Both the position numbers and the translations under genes were made by a program. Below the pieces are notes generated by a model. The model searched no databases, had not been told where the DNA came from, and saw only the letters and a program-made list of their open reading frames with translations. 64,000 nucleotides of DNA, taken from assembly GCF_954871325.1 (NCBI RefSeq), contig NC_088775.1, positions 35,069,561 to 35,133,560 of the forward strand. The letters are read 5' to 3'. Below, one piece after another: positions 1 through 10,591 of this stretch; the first letter of the stretch is position 1; each line of letters starts with the position of its first letter. The DNA comes from Gordionus sp. m RMFG-2023 (taxonomy: Eukaryota > Nematomorpha > Gordioida > Chordodea > Parachordodidae).

Positions 1-289
1 GTCTTTCGCGACAAAAGATTTATTTTGTGAACCGAAAACGTAAAAAATAACATCTAAGCGGTATTGGATAGAGAATTAAATTCTGAGTTCAATGATATAA
101 ATATATTCAAAATTATGTTTAAAATGTTAGCCTTTCCCCTATAAATGTCTTTCGCGACAAAATATTTATTTTGTAAACCGGAAATTAAAAATATATCTAA
201 GCGGTTTTGGATAGAGAATTAAATTCTGAGTTCAATGATATATATATATTCAAAATTACTTTTAAAATGTTAGCCTTTCCCCTATAAAT

Positions 290-435
290 GTCTTTCGCGA
301 CAAAATATTTATTTTGTGAACCGGAAACGTAAAAAAATACATCTAAGCGGTTTTGGATAGAGAATCAAATTCTGAGTTCAATGATATAAATATATTCAAA
401 ATTACATTTAAAATGTTAGCCTTTTCCCTATAAAT
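290..435 (+). repeat. Exemplar A-type monomer (146 bp)
   Basis: Representative of the longer monomer class. It has 'ccggaaacg' followed by an A run before 'tacatctaagcgg'; B has three bases fewer here. This copy also carries 'gaatcaaatt', which marks the second A monomer of most HOR units (A2), normally two monomers after A1. Other A subtypes are recognised by 'aaaaaataac' (A1), 'aataaaatac' plus 'taacctc', 'cgttataaaatac' plus 'taagagg', 'gatttctttt', 'aaaaaatatatttt', and 'gtgagaaaacg' (143 bp, having lost part of 'gaaccgg'). Confidence 0.93.
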
Positions 436-578
436 GTCTTTCGCGACAAAATATTTATTTTGTGAACCGGAAATTAAAAATACATCTAAGCGGTTTTGGA
501 TAGAGAATTAAATTCTGAGTTCAATGATATAAATATATTCAAAATTACTTTTAAAATGCTAGCCTTTCCCATATAAAT
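436..578 (+). repeat. Exemplar B-type monomer (143 bp)
   Basis: Representative of the shorter class, with 'ccggaaattaaaaatac' in place of the A-type tract. B usually follows A, giving a 289-bp dimer, but BB and AA neighbours are frequent and define the HOR order. B subtypes include one with 'gtaaaccgg' and 'gatatatatatattc' (second monomer of most units), one with 'tacaactaag', a 140-bp form with 'acaaaataattttgt', one with 'gtcttttgcg' (starts at 725, 15600, 20290, 22429, 51461 and 54465), and the 119-bp truncated form. Confidence 0.93.
446..463. other. Short palindrome in monomer (dyad 1), common form
   Basis: Positions 11-28 of the monomer read 'acaaaatatttattttgt', in which 8-bp arms (acaaaata / tattttgt) flank two bases. 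This is the majority state in B monomers. Variant states that remain palindromic lie at 1313-1330 ('acaaaaga' / 'tcttttgt', same spacing), 5487-5501 ('acaaaat' / 'attttgt' around one base), 5896-5907 ('aaaatatatttt', 12 bp) and, right of the gap, 57981-57999 (9-bp arms around one base). Many A monomers keep only 6-bp outer arms. A DNA structural or protein-binding role is inference. Confidence 0.7.
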
Positions 579-634
579 GTCTTTCGCGACAAAAAATTTA
601 TTTTGTGAACCGGAAACGTAATAAAATACATCTA

Positions 635-640
635 ACCTCT
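635..640 (+). other. Site of putative 6-bp inversion between monomer subtypes
   Basis: The A subtype here reads 'catcta-acctct-tttgg'. The A subtype that follows each truncated monomer reads 'catcta-agaggt-tttgg' (first at 5792-5797). The six bases are exact reverse complements between identical flanks. Standard monomers have 'agcggt' at this place. Inversion is an interpretation; separate substitutions are possible. Confidence 0.55.
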
Positions 641-3600
641 TTTGGATAGAGAATTAAATTCTGAGTTCAATGATATAAATATATTCAAAATTACTTTTAA
701 AATGTTAGCCTTGCCCCTATAAATGTCTTTTGCGACAAAATATTTATTTTGTGAACCGGAAATTAAAAATACATCTAAGCGGTTTTGGATAGAGAATTAA
801 ATTCTGAGTTCAATGATATAAATATATTCAAAATTATTTTTAAAATGTTAGCCTTTCCCCTATAAATGTCTTTCGCGACAAAATATTTATTTTGTGAACC
901 GGAAATTAAAAATACATCTAAGCGGTTTTGGATAGAGAATTAAATTCTGAGTTCAATGATATAAATATATTCAAAATTACTTTTAAAATGTTAGCCTTTC
1001 CCATATAAATGTCTTTCGCGACAAAAAATTTATTTTGTGAACCGGAAACGTAATAAAATACATCTAAGCGGTTTTGGATAGAGAATTAAATTCTGAGTTC
1101 AATGATATAAATATATTCAAAATTACTTTTAAAATGCTAGCCTTTTCCCTATAAATGTCTTTCGCGACAAAAAATTTATTTTGTGAACCGGAAACATAAT
1201 AAAATACATCTAACCTCTTTTGGATAGAGAATTAAATTCTGAGTTCAATGATATAAATATATTCAAAATTACTTTTAAAATGTTAGCCTTTCCCCTATAA
1301 ATGTCTTTCGCGACAAAAGATTTCTTTTGTGAACCGGAAACGTAAAAAAATACATCTAAGCGGTTTTGGATAGAGAATTAAATTCTGAGTTCAATGATAT
1401 AAATATATTCAAAATTACATTTAAAATGTTAGCCTTTTCCCTATAAATGTCTTTCGCGACAAAATATTTATTTTGTGAACCGGAAATTAAAAATACATCT
1501 AAGCGGTTTTGGATAGAGAATTAAATTCTGAGTTCAATGATATAAATATATTCAAAATTACTTTTAAAATGCTAGCCTTTCCCATATAAATGTCTTTCGC
1601 GACAAAAAATTTATTTTGTGAACCGGAAACGTAATAAAATACATCTAACCTCTTTTGGATAGAGAATTAAATTCTGAGTTCAATGATATAAATATATTCA
1701 AAATTACTTTTAAAATGTTAGCCTTTCCCCTATAAATGTCTTTCGCGACAAAATATTTATTTTGTGAACCGGAAATTAAAAATACAACTAAGCGGTTTTG
1801 GATAGAGAATTAAATTCTGAGTTCAATGATATAAATATATTCAAAATTACTTTTAAAATCTTAGCCTTTCCCTTATAAATGTCTTTCGCGACAAAAGATT
1901 TCTTTTGTGAAACGTAAAAAAATACATCTAAGCGGTTTTGGATAGAGAATTAAATTCTGAGTTCAATGATATAATATATTCAAAATTACTTTTAAAATGT
2001 TAGCCTTTACCCTATAAATGTCTTTCGCGACAAAATATTTATTTTGTGAACCGGAAATTAAAAATACATCTAAGCGGTTTTGGATAGAGAATTAAATTCT
2101 GAGTTCAATGATATATATATATTCAAAATTACTTTTAAAATGTTAGCCTTTCCCCTATAAATGTCTTTCGCGACAAAAGATTTATTTTGTGAACCGGAAA
2201 CGTAAAAAAATACATCTAAGCGGTTTTGGATAGAGAATTAAATTCTGAGTTCAATGATATAAATATATTCAAAATTACTTTTAAAATGTTAGCCTTTTCC
2301 CTATAAATGTCTTTCGCGACAAAATATTTATTTTGTGAACCGGAAATTAAAAATACATCTAAGCGGTTTTGGATAGAGAATTAAATTCTGAGTTCAATGA
2401 TATAAATATATTCAAAATTATTTTTAAAATGTTAGCCTTTCCCCTATAAATGTCTTTCGCGACAAAAATTTTATTTTGTGAACCGAAAACGTAAAAAAAT
2501 ACATCTAAGCGGTATTGGATAGAGAATTAAATTCTGAGTTCAATGATATAAATATATTCAAAATTATTTTTAAAATGTTAGCCTTTCCCCTATAAATGTC
2601 TTTCGCGACAAAATATTTATTTTGTAAACCGGAAATTAAAAATATATCTAAGCGGTTTTGGATAGAGAATTAAATTCTGAGTTCAATGATATATATATAT
2701 TCAAAATTACTTTTAAAATGTTAGCCTTTCCCCTATAAATGTCTTTCGCGACAAAAATTTTATTTTGTGAACCGAAAACGTAAAAAAATACATCTAAGCG
2801 GTTTTGGATAGAGAATTAAATTCTTAGTTCAATGATATAAATATATTCAAAATTACTTTTAAAATGTTAGCCTTTCCCCTATAAATGTCTTTCACGACAA
2901 AATATTTATTAAACCGGAAATTAAAAATACATCTAAACGGTTTTGGATAGAGAATTAAATTCTGAGTTCAATGATATAAATATATTCAAAATTACTTTTA
3001 AAATGTTAGCCTTTCCCCTATAAATGTCTTTCGCGACAAAAGATTTATTTTGTGAACCGGAAATTAAAAATACATCTAAGCGGTTTTGGATAGAGAATTA
3101 AATTCTGAGTTCAATGATATATATATATTCAAAATTACTTTTAAAATGTTAGCCTTTCCCCTATAAATGTCTTTCGCGACAAAAATTTTATTTTGTGAAC
3201 CGAAAACGTAAAAAAATACATCTAAGCGGTTTTGGATAGAGAATTAAATTCTTAGTTCAATGATATAAATATATTCAAAATTACTTTTAAAATGTTAGCC
3301 TTTCCCCTATAAATGTCTTTCGCGACAAAATATTTATTAAACCGGAAATTAAAAATACATCTAAGCGGTTTTGGATAGAGAATTAAATTCTGAGTTCAAT
3401 GATATAAATATATTCAAAATTACTTTTAAAATGTTAACCTTTCCCCTATAAATGTCTTTCGCGACAAAAATTTTTGTGAACCGAAAACGTAAAAAAATAC
3501 ATCTAAGCGGTTTTGGATAGAGAATTAAATTCTGAGTTCAATGATATAAATATATTCAAAATTACTTTTAAAATGTTAGCCTTTCCCCTATAAATGTCTT

Positions 3601-5616
3601 TCGCGACAAAAGATTTATTTTGTGAACCGGAAATTAAAAATACATCTAAGCGGTTTTGGATAGAGAATTAAATTCTGAGTTCAATGATATATATATATTC
3701 AAAATTACTTTTAAAATGTTAGCCTTTCCCCTATAAATGTCTTTCGCGACAAAAATTTTATTTTGTGAACCGAAAACGTAAAAAAATACATCTAAGCGGT
3801 ATTGGATAGAGAATTAAAATCTGAGTTCAATGATATAAATATATTCAAAATTTTTAAAATGTTAGCCTTTCCTCTATAAATGTCTTTCGCGACAAAATAT
3901 TTATTTTGTGAACCGGAAATTAAAAATACATCTAAGCGGTTTTGGATAGAGAATTAAATTCTTAGTTCAATGATATAAATATATTCAAAATTACTTTTAA
4001 AATGTTAGCCTTTCCCCTATAAATGTCTTTCGCGACAAAATATTTATTTTGTAAACCGGAAATTAAAAATACATCTAAGCGGTTTTGGATAGAGAATTAA
4101 ATTCTGAGTTCAATGATATAAATATATTCAAAATTACTTTTAAAATGTTAGCCTTTTCCCTATAAATGTCTTTCGCGACAAAATATTTATTTTGTGAACC
4201 GGAAATTAAAAATACATCTAAGCGGTTTTGGATAGAGAATTAAATTCTGAGTTCAATGATATATATATATTCAAAATTACTTTTAAAATGTTAGCCTTTC
4301 CCCTATAAATGTCTTTCGCGATAAAAATTTTATTTTGTGAACCGAAAACGTAAAAAAATACATCTAAGCGGTATTGGATAGAGAATTAAATTCTGAGTTC
4401 AATGATATAAATATATTCAAAATTATTTTTAAAATGTTAGCCTTTCCCCTATAAATGTCTTTCGCGACAAAATATTTATTTTGTGAACCGGAAATTAAAA
4501 ATACATCTAAGCGGTTTTGGATAGAGAATTAAATTCTGAGTTCAATGATATAAATATATTCAAAATTACTTTTAAAATGTACGCCTTTTCCCTATAAATG
4601 TCTTTCGCGACAAAAGATTTATTTTGTGAACCGAAAACGTAAAAAAATACATCTAAGCGGTTTTGGATAGAGAATTAAATTCTGAGTTCAATGATATAAA
4701 TATATTCAAAATTACTTTTAAAATGTTAGCCTTTTCCCTATAAATGTCTTTCGCGACAAAAAATTTATTTTGTGAACCGGAAACGTAAAAAAATACATCT
4801 AAGCGGTTTTGGATAGAGAATTAAATTCTGAGTTCAGTGATATAAATATATTCAAAATTACTTTTAAAATGTTAGCCTTTCCCCTATAAATGTCTTTCGC
4901 GACAAAAATTTTATTTTGTGAACCGAAAACTTAAAAAAATACATCTAAGCGGTTTTGGATAGAGAATTAAATTCTGAGTTCAATGATATAAATATATTCA
5001 AAATTACTTTTAAAATGTTAGCCTTTTCCCTATAAATGTCTTTCGCGACAAAAATTTTATTTTGTGAACCGAAAACTTAAAAAAATACATCTAAGCGGTT
5101 TTGGATAGAGAATTAAATTCTGAGTTCAATGATATAAATATATTCAAAATTACTTTTAAAATGTTAGCCTTTCCTATATAAATGTCTTTCGCGACAAAAA
5201 ATTTATTTTGTGAACCGGAAACGTTATAAAATACATCTAAGCGGTATTGGATAGAGAATTAAATTCTGAGTTCAGTGATATAAATATATTCAAAATTACT
5301 TTTAAAATGTTAGCCTTTCCCCTATAAATGTCTTTCGCCACAAAAGATTTATTTTGTGAACCGGAAACGTAAAAAAATACATCTAAGCGGTTTTGGATAG
5401 AGAATTAAATTCTGAGTTCAATGATATAAATATATTCAAAATTACTTTTAAAATGTTAGCCTTTCCCCCTATAAATGTCTTTCGCGACAAAATAATTTTG
5501 TGAACCAGAAATTAAAAATACATCTAAGCGGTTTTGGATAGAGAATTAAATTCTGAGTTCAATGATATAAATATATTCAAAATTACTTTTAAAATGTTAG
5601 CCTTTCCCCTATAAAT

Positions 5617-5735
5617 GTCTTTCGCGACAAAATATTTATTTTGTGAACCGGAAATTAAAAATACATCTAAGCGGTTTTGGATAGAGAATTAAATTCTGAG
5701 TTCATTGATATAAATATATTCAATCCCCTATAAAT
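5617..5735 (+). repeat. 119-bp truncated B monomer (first of 20 copies)
   Basis: A B monomer that has 'gttcattg' instead of 'gttcaatg' and has lost 24 bp, so 'atattcaa' joins directly to 'tcccctataaat'. Copies start at 5617, 8046, 9752, 12181, 13887, 16032, 17596, 18726, 20722, 22861, 33650, 36076, 38641, 41206, 43486, 45915, 48195, 50189, 52904 and 55906, each 119 bp. Each is followed by an A monomer with 'taagagg', then an A monomer with 'aaaaaatatatttt', then one with 'gtgagaaaacg'. It is absent from 1-5616, from 22980-33649 and from everything right of the gap, which makes it a good marker for the beta HOR dialect. Confidence 0.95.
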
Positions 5736-6456
5736 GTCTTTCGCGACAAAATATTTATTTTGTGAACCGGAAACGTTATAAAATACATCTAAGAGGTTTT
5801 GGATAGAGAATTAAATTCTGAGTTCAATGATATAAATATGATCAAAATTACTTTTAAAATGTTAGCCTTTCCCATATAAATGTCTTTCGCGACAAAAAAT
5901 ATATTTTGTGAACCGGAAACGTAAAAAAATACATCTAAGCGGTTTTGGATAGAGAATTAAATTCTGAGTTCAATGATATAAATATATTCAAAATTACTTT
6001 TAAAATGTTAGCCTTTCCCCTATAAATGTCTTTCGCGACAAAAATTTTATTTTGTGAGAAAACGTAAAAAAATACATCTAAGCGGTTTTGGATAGAGAAT
6101 TAAATTCTGAGTTCAATGATATAAATATATTCAAAATTATTTTTAAAATGTTAGCCTTTCCCCTATAAATGTCTTTCGCGACAAAATATTTATTTTGTGG
6201 ACCGGAAATTAAAAATACATCTAAGCGGTTTTGGATAGAGAATTAAATTCTGAGTTCAATGATATAAATATATTCAAAATTACTTTTAAAATGTTAGCCT
6301 TTCCCCTATAAATGTCTTTCGCGACAAAATATTTATTTTGTGAACCGGAAATTAAAAATACATCTAAGCGGTTTTGGATAGAGAATTAAATTCTGAGTTC
6401 AATGATATAAATATATTCAAAATTACTTTTAAAATGTTAGCCTTTCCCCTATAAAT

Positions 6457-9400
6457 GTCTTTCGCGACAAAAGATTTATTTTGTGAACCGAAAACGTAAA
6501 AAATAACATCTAAGCGGTATTGGATAGAGAATTAAATTCTGAGTTCAATGATATAAATATATTCAAAATTATGTTTAAAATGTTAGCCTTTCCCCTATAA
6601 ATGTCTTTCGCGACAAAATATTTATTTTGTAAACCGGAAATTAAAAATATATCTAAGCGGTTTTGGATAGAGAATTAAATTCTGAGTTCAATGATATATA
6701 TATATTCAAAATTACTTTTAAAATGTTAGCCTTTCCCCTATAAATGTCTTTCGCGACAAAATATTTATTTTGTGAACCGGAAACGTAAAAAAATACATCT
6801 AAGCGGTTTTGGATAGAGAATCAAATTCTGAGTTCAATGATATAAATATATTCAAAATTACATTTAAAATGTTAGCCTTTTCCCTATAAATGTCTTTCGC
6901 GACAAAATATTTATTTTGTGAACCGGAAATTAAAAATACATCTAAGCGGTTTTGGATAGAGAATTAAATTCTGAGTTCAATGATATAAATATATTCAAAA
7001 TTACTTTTAAAATGCTAGCCTTTCCCATATAAATGTCTTTCGCGACAAAAAATTTATTTTGTGAACCGGAAACGTAATAAAATACATCTAACCTCTTTTG
7101 GATAGAGAATTAAATTCTGAGTTCAATGATATAAATATATTCAAAATTACTTTTAAAATGTTAGCCTTTCCCCTATAAATGTCTTTCGCGACAAAAGATT
7201 TCTTTTGTGAACCGGAAACGTAAAAAAATACATCTAAGCGGTTTTGGATAGAGAATTAAATTCTGAGTTCAATGATATAAATATATTCAAAATTACATTT
7301 AAAATGTTAGCCTTTTCCCTATAAATGTCTTTCGCGACAAAATATTTATTTTGTGAACCGGAAATTAAAAATACATCTAAGCGGTTTTGGATAGAGAATT
7401 AAATTCTGAGTTCAATGATATAAATATATTCAAAATTACTTTTAAAATGCTAGCCTTTCCCATATAAATGTCTTTCGCGACAAAAAATTTATTTTGTGAA
7501 CCGGAAACGTAAAAAAATACATCTAAGCGGTTTTGGATAGAGAATTAAATTCTGAGTTCAATGATATAAATATATTCAAAATTACTTTTAAAATGTTAGC
7601 CTTTCCCCTATAAATGTCTTTCGCGACAAAATATTTATTTTGTGAACCGGAAATTAAAAATACAACTAAGCGGTTTTGGATAGAGAATTAAATTCTGAGT
7701 TCAATGATATAAATATATTCAAAATTATTTTTAAAATGTTAGCCTTTCCCCTATAAATGTCTTTCGCGACAAAAAATTTATTTTGTGAACCGGAAACGTT
7801 ATAAAATACATCTAAGCGGTATTGTATAGAGAATTAAATTCTGAGTTCAGTGATATAAATATATTCAAAATTACTTTTAAAATGTTAGCCTTTCCCCCTA
7901 TAAATGTCTTTCGCGACAAAATAATTTTGTGAACCAGAAATTAAAAATACATCTAAGCGGTTTTGGATAGAGAATTAAATTCAGAGTTCAATGATATAAA
8001 TATATTCAAAATTACTTTTAAAATGTTAGCCTTTCCCCTATAAATGTCTTTCGCGACAAAATATTTATTTTGTGAACCGGAAATTAAAAATACATCTAAG
8101 CGGTTTTGGATAGAGAATTAAATTCTGAGTTCATTGATATAAATATATTCAATCCCCTATAAATGTCTTTCGCGACAAAATATTTATTTTGTGAACCGGA
8201 AACGTTATAAAATACATCTAAGAGGTTTTGGATAGAGAATTAAATTCTGAGTTCAATGATATAAAAATATTCAAAATTACTTTTAAAATGATAGCCTTTC
8301 CCATATAAATGTCTTTCGCGACAAAAAATATATTTTGTGAACCGGAAACGTAAAAAATACATCTAAGCGGTTTTGGATAGAGAATTAAATTCTGAGTTCA
8401 ATGATATAAATATATTCAAAATTACTTTTAAAATGTTAGCCTTTCCCCTATAAATGTCTTTCGCGACAAAAATTTTATTTTGTGAGAAAACGTAAAAAAA
8501 TACATCTAAGCGGTTTTGGATAGAGAATTAAATTCTGAGTTCAATGATATAAATATATTCAAAATTATTTTTAAAATGTTAGCTTTTCCCCTATAAATGT
8601 CTTTCGCGACAAAATATTTATTTTGTGAACCGGAAATTAAAAATACATCTAAGCGGTTTTGGATAGAGAATTAAATTCTGAGTTCAATGATATAAATATA
8701 TTCAAAATTACTTTTAAAATGTTAGCCTTTCCCCTATAAATGTCTTTCGCGACAAAAATTTTATTTTGTGAGAAAACGTAAAAAAATACATCTAAGCGGT
8801 TTTGGATAGAGAATTAAATTCTGAGTTCAATGATATAAATATATTCAAAATTATTTTTAAAATGTTAGCCTTTTCCCTATAAATGTCTTTCGCGACAAAA
8901 TATTTATTTTGTGAACCGGAAATTAAAAATACATCTAAGCGGTTTTGGATAGAGAATTAAATTCTGAGTTCAATGATATAAATATATTCAAAATTACTTT
9001 TAAAATGTTAGCCTTTCCCCTATAAATGTCTTTCGCGACAAAATATTTATTTTGTGAACCGGAAATTAAAAATACATCTAAGCGGTTTTGGATAGAGAAT
9101 TAAATTCTGAGTTCAATGATATAAATATATTCAAAATTACTTTTAAAATGTTAGCCTTTCCCCTATAAATGTCTTTCGCGACAAAAGATTTATTTTGTGA
9201 ACCGAAAACGTAAAAAATAACATCTAAGCGGTATTGGATAGAGAATTAAATTCTGAGTTCAATGATATAAATATATTCAAAATTATGTTTAAAATGTTAG
9301 CCTTTCCCCTATAAATGTCTTTCGCGACAAAATATTTATTTTGTAAACCGGAAATTAAAAATATATCTAAGCGGTTTTGGATAGAGAATTAAATTCTGAG

Positions 9401-10591
9401 TTCAATGATATATATATATTCAAAATTACTTTTAAAATGTTAGCCTTTCCCCTATAAATGTCTTTCGCGACAAAATATTTATTTTGTGAACCGGAAACGT
9501 AAAAAAATACATCTAAGCGGTTTTGGATAGAGAATCAAATTCTGAGTTCAATGATATAAATATATTCAAAATTACATTTAAAATGTTAGCCTTTTCCCTA
9601 TAAATGTCTTTCGCGACAAAATATTTATTTTGTGAACCGGAAACGTAATAAAATACATCTAAGCGGTTTTGGATAGAGAATTAAATTCTGAGTTCAATGA
9701 TATAAATATATTCAAAATTACTTTTAAAATGTTAGCCTTTCCCCTATAAATGTCTTTCGCGACAAAATATTTATTTTGTGAACCGGAAATTAAAAATACA
9801 TCTAAGCGGTTTTGGATAGAGAATTAAATTCTGAGTTCATTGATATAAATATATTCAATCCCCTATAAATGTCTTTCGCGACAAAATATTTATTTTGTGA
9901 ACCGGAAACGTTATAAAATACATCTAAGAGGTTTTGGATAGAGAATTAAATTCTGAGTTCAATGATATAAATATGATCAAAATTACTTTTAAAATGTTAG
10001 CCTTTCCCATATAAATGTCTTTCGCGACAAAAAATATATTTTGTGAACCGGAAACGTAAAAAAATACATCTAAGCGGTTTTGGATAGAGAATTAAATTCT
10101 GAGTTCAATGATATAAATATATTCAAAATTACTTTTAAAATGTTAGCCTTTCCCCTATAAATGTCTTTCGCGACAAAAATTTTATTTTGTGAGAAAACGT
10201 AAAAAAATACATCTAAGCGGTTTTGGATAGAGAATTAAATTCTGAGTTCAATGATATAAATATATTCAAAATTATTTTTAAAATGTTAGCCTTTCCCCTA
10301 TAAATGTCTTTCGCGACAAAATATTTATTTTGTGGACCGGAAATTAAAAATACATCTAAGCGGTTTTGGATAGAGAATTAAATTCTGAGTTCAATGATAT
10401 AAATATATTCAAAATTACTTTTAAAATGTTAGCCTTTCCCCTATAAATGTCTTTCGCGACAAAATATTTATTTTGTGAACCGGAAATTAAAAATACATCT
10501 AAGCGGTTTTGGATAGAGAATTAAATTCTGAGTTCAATGATATAAATATATTCAAAATTACTTTTAAAATGTTAGCCTTTCCCCTATAAAT
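6457..10591 (+). repeat. 4135-bp HOR superunit, copy 1 (19 + 10 monomers)
   Basis: Made of a 2714-bp unit (6457-9170; 19 monomers) and a 1421-bp unit (9171-10591; 10 monomers), each opened by A1. I phased the 19 monomers at 6457, 6603, 6746, 6892, 7035, 7181, 7327, 7470, 7616, 7759, 7906, 8046, 8165, 8311, 8456, 8599, 8742, 8885 and 9028. The 10-monomer unit keeps the leader A1-B-A2 and the trailing monomers but lacks the middle of the longer unit, as if formed by internal deletion. Truncated beta monomers lie at 8046-8164 and 9752-9870. The next superunit repeats this order. Confidence 0.9.

Larger units (their letters stand above)
1..6456 (+). repeat. HOR block, mainly alpha dialect, first copy
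   Basis: Begins with A1 and the usual leader A1-B-A2, then about 45 monomers in all. From about 725 onward it matches 28894-34489 closely: the two share the 'aaacataataaaatac' monomer (1157 and about 29326), the 'cctttacccta' variant just before 2020 and 30195, and the 'ttcgccac' monomer at 5330 and 33363. The offset between the copies is 28169 bp at the first marker, 28175 bp after a private 6-bp deletion near 1910 ('gtgaaacg'), and 28033 bp at the last marker, so the left copy has a net gain of about one monomer between 2020 and 5330. The beta marker appears only at 5617-5735, near the end. Confidence 0.85.

Noticed and set aside
241-252. 'atatatatat' tracts as separate microsatellites
   Set aside because: They are a one-base variant of the normal 'ataaatatat' stretch inside particular B monomers and recur with those monomers; they do not expand independently.
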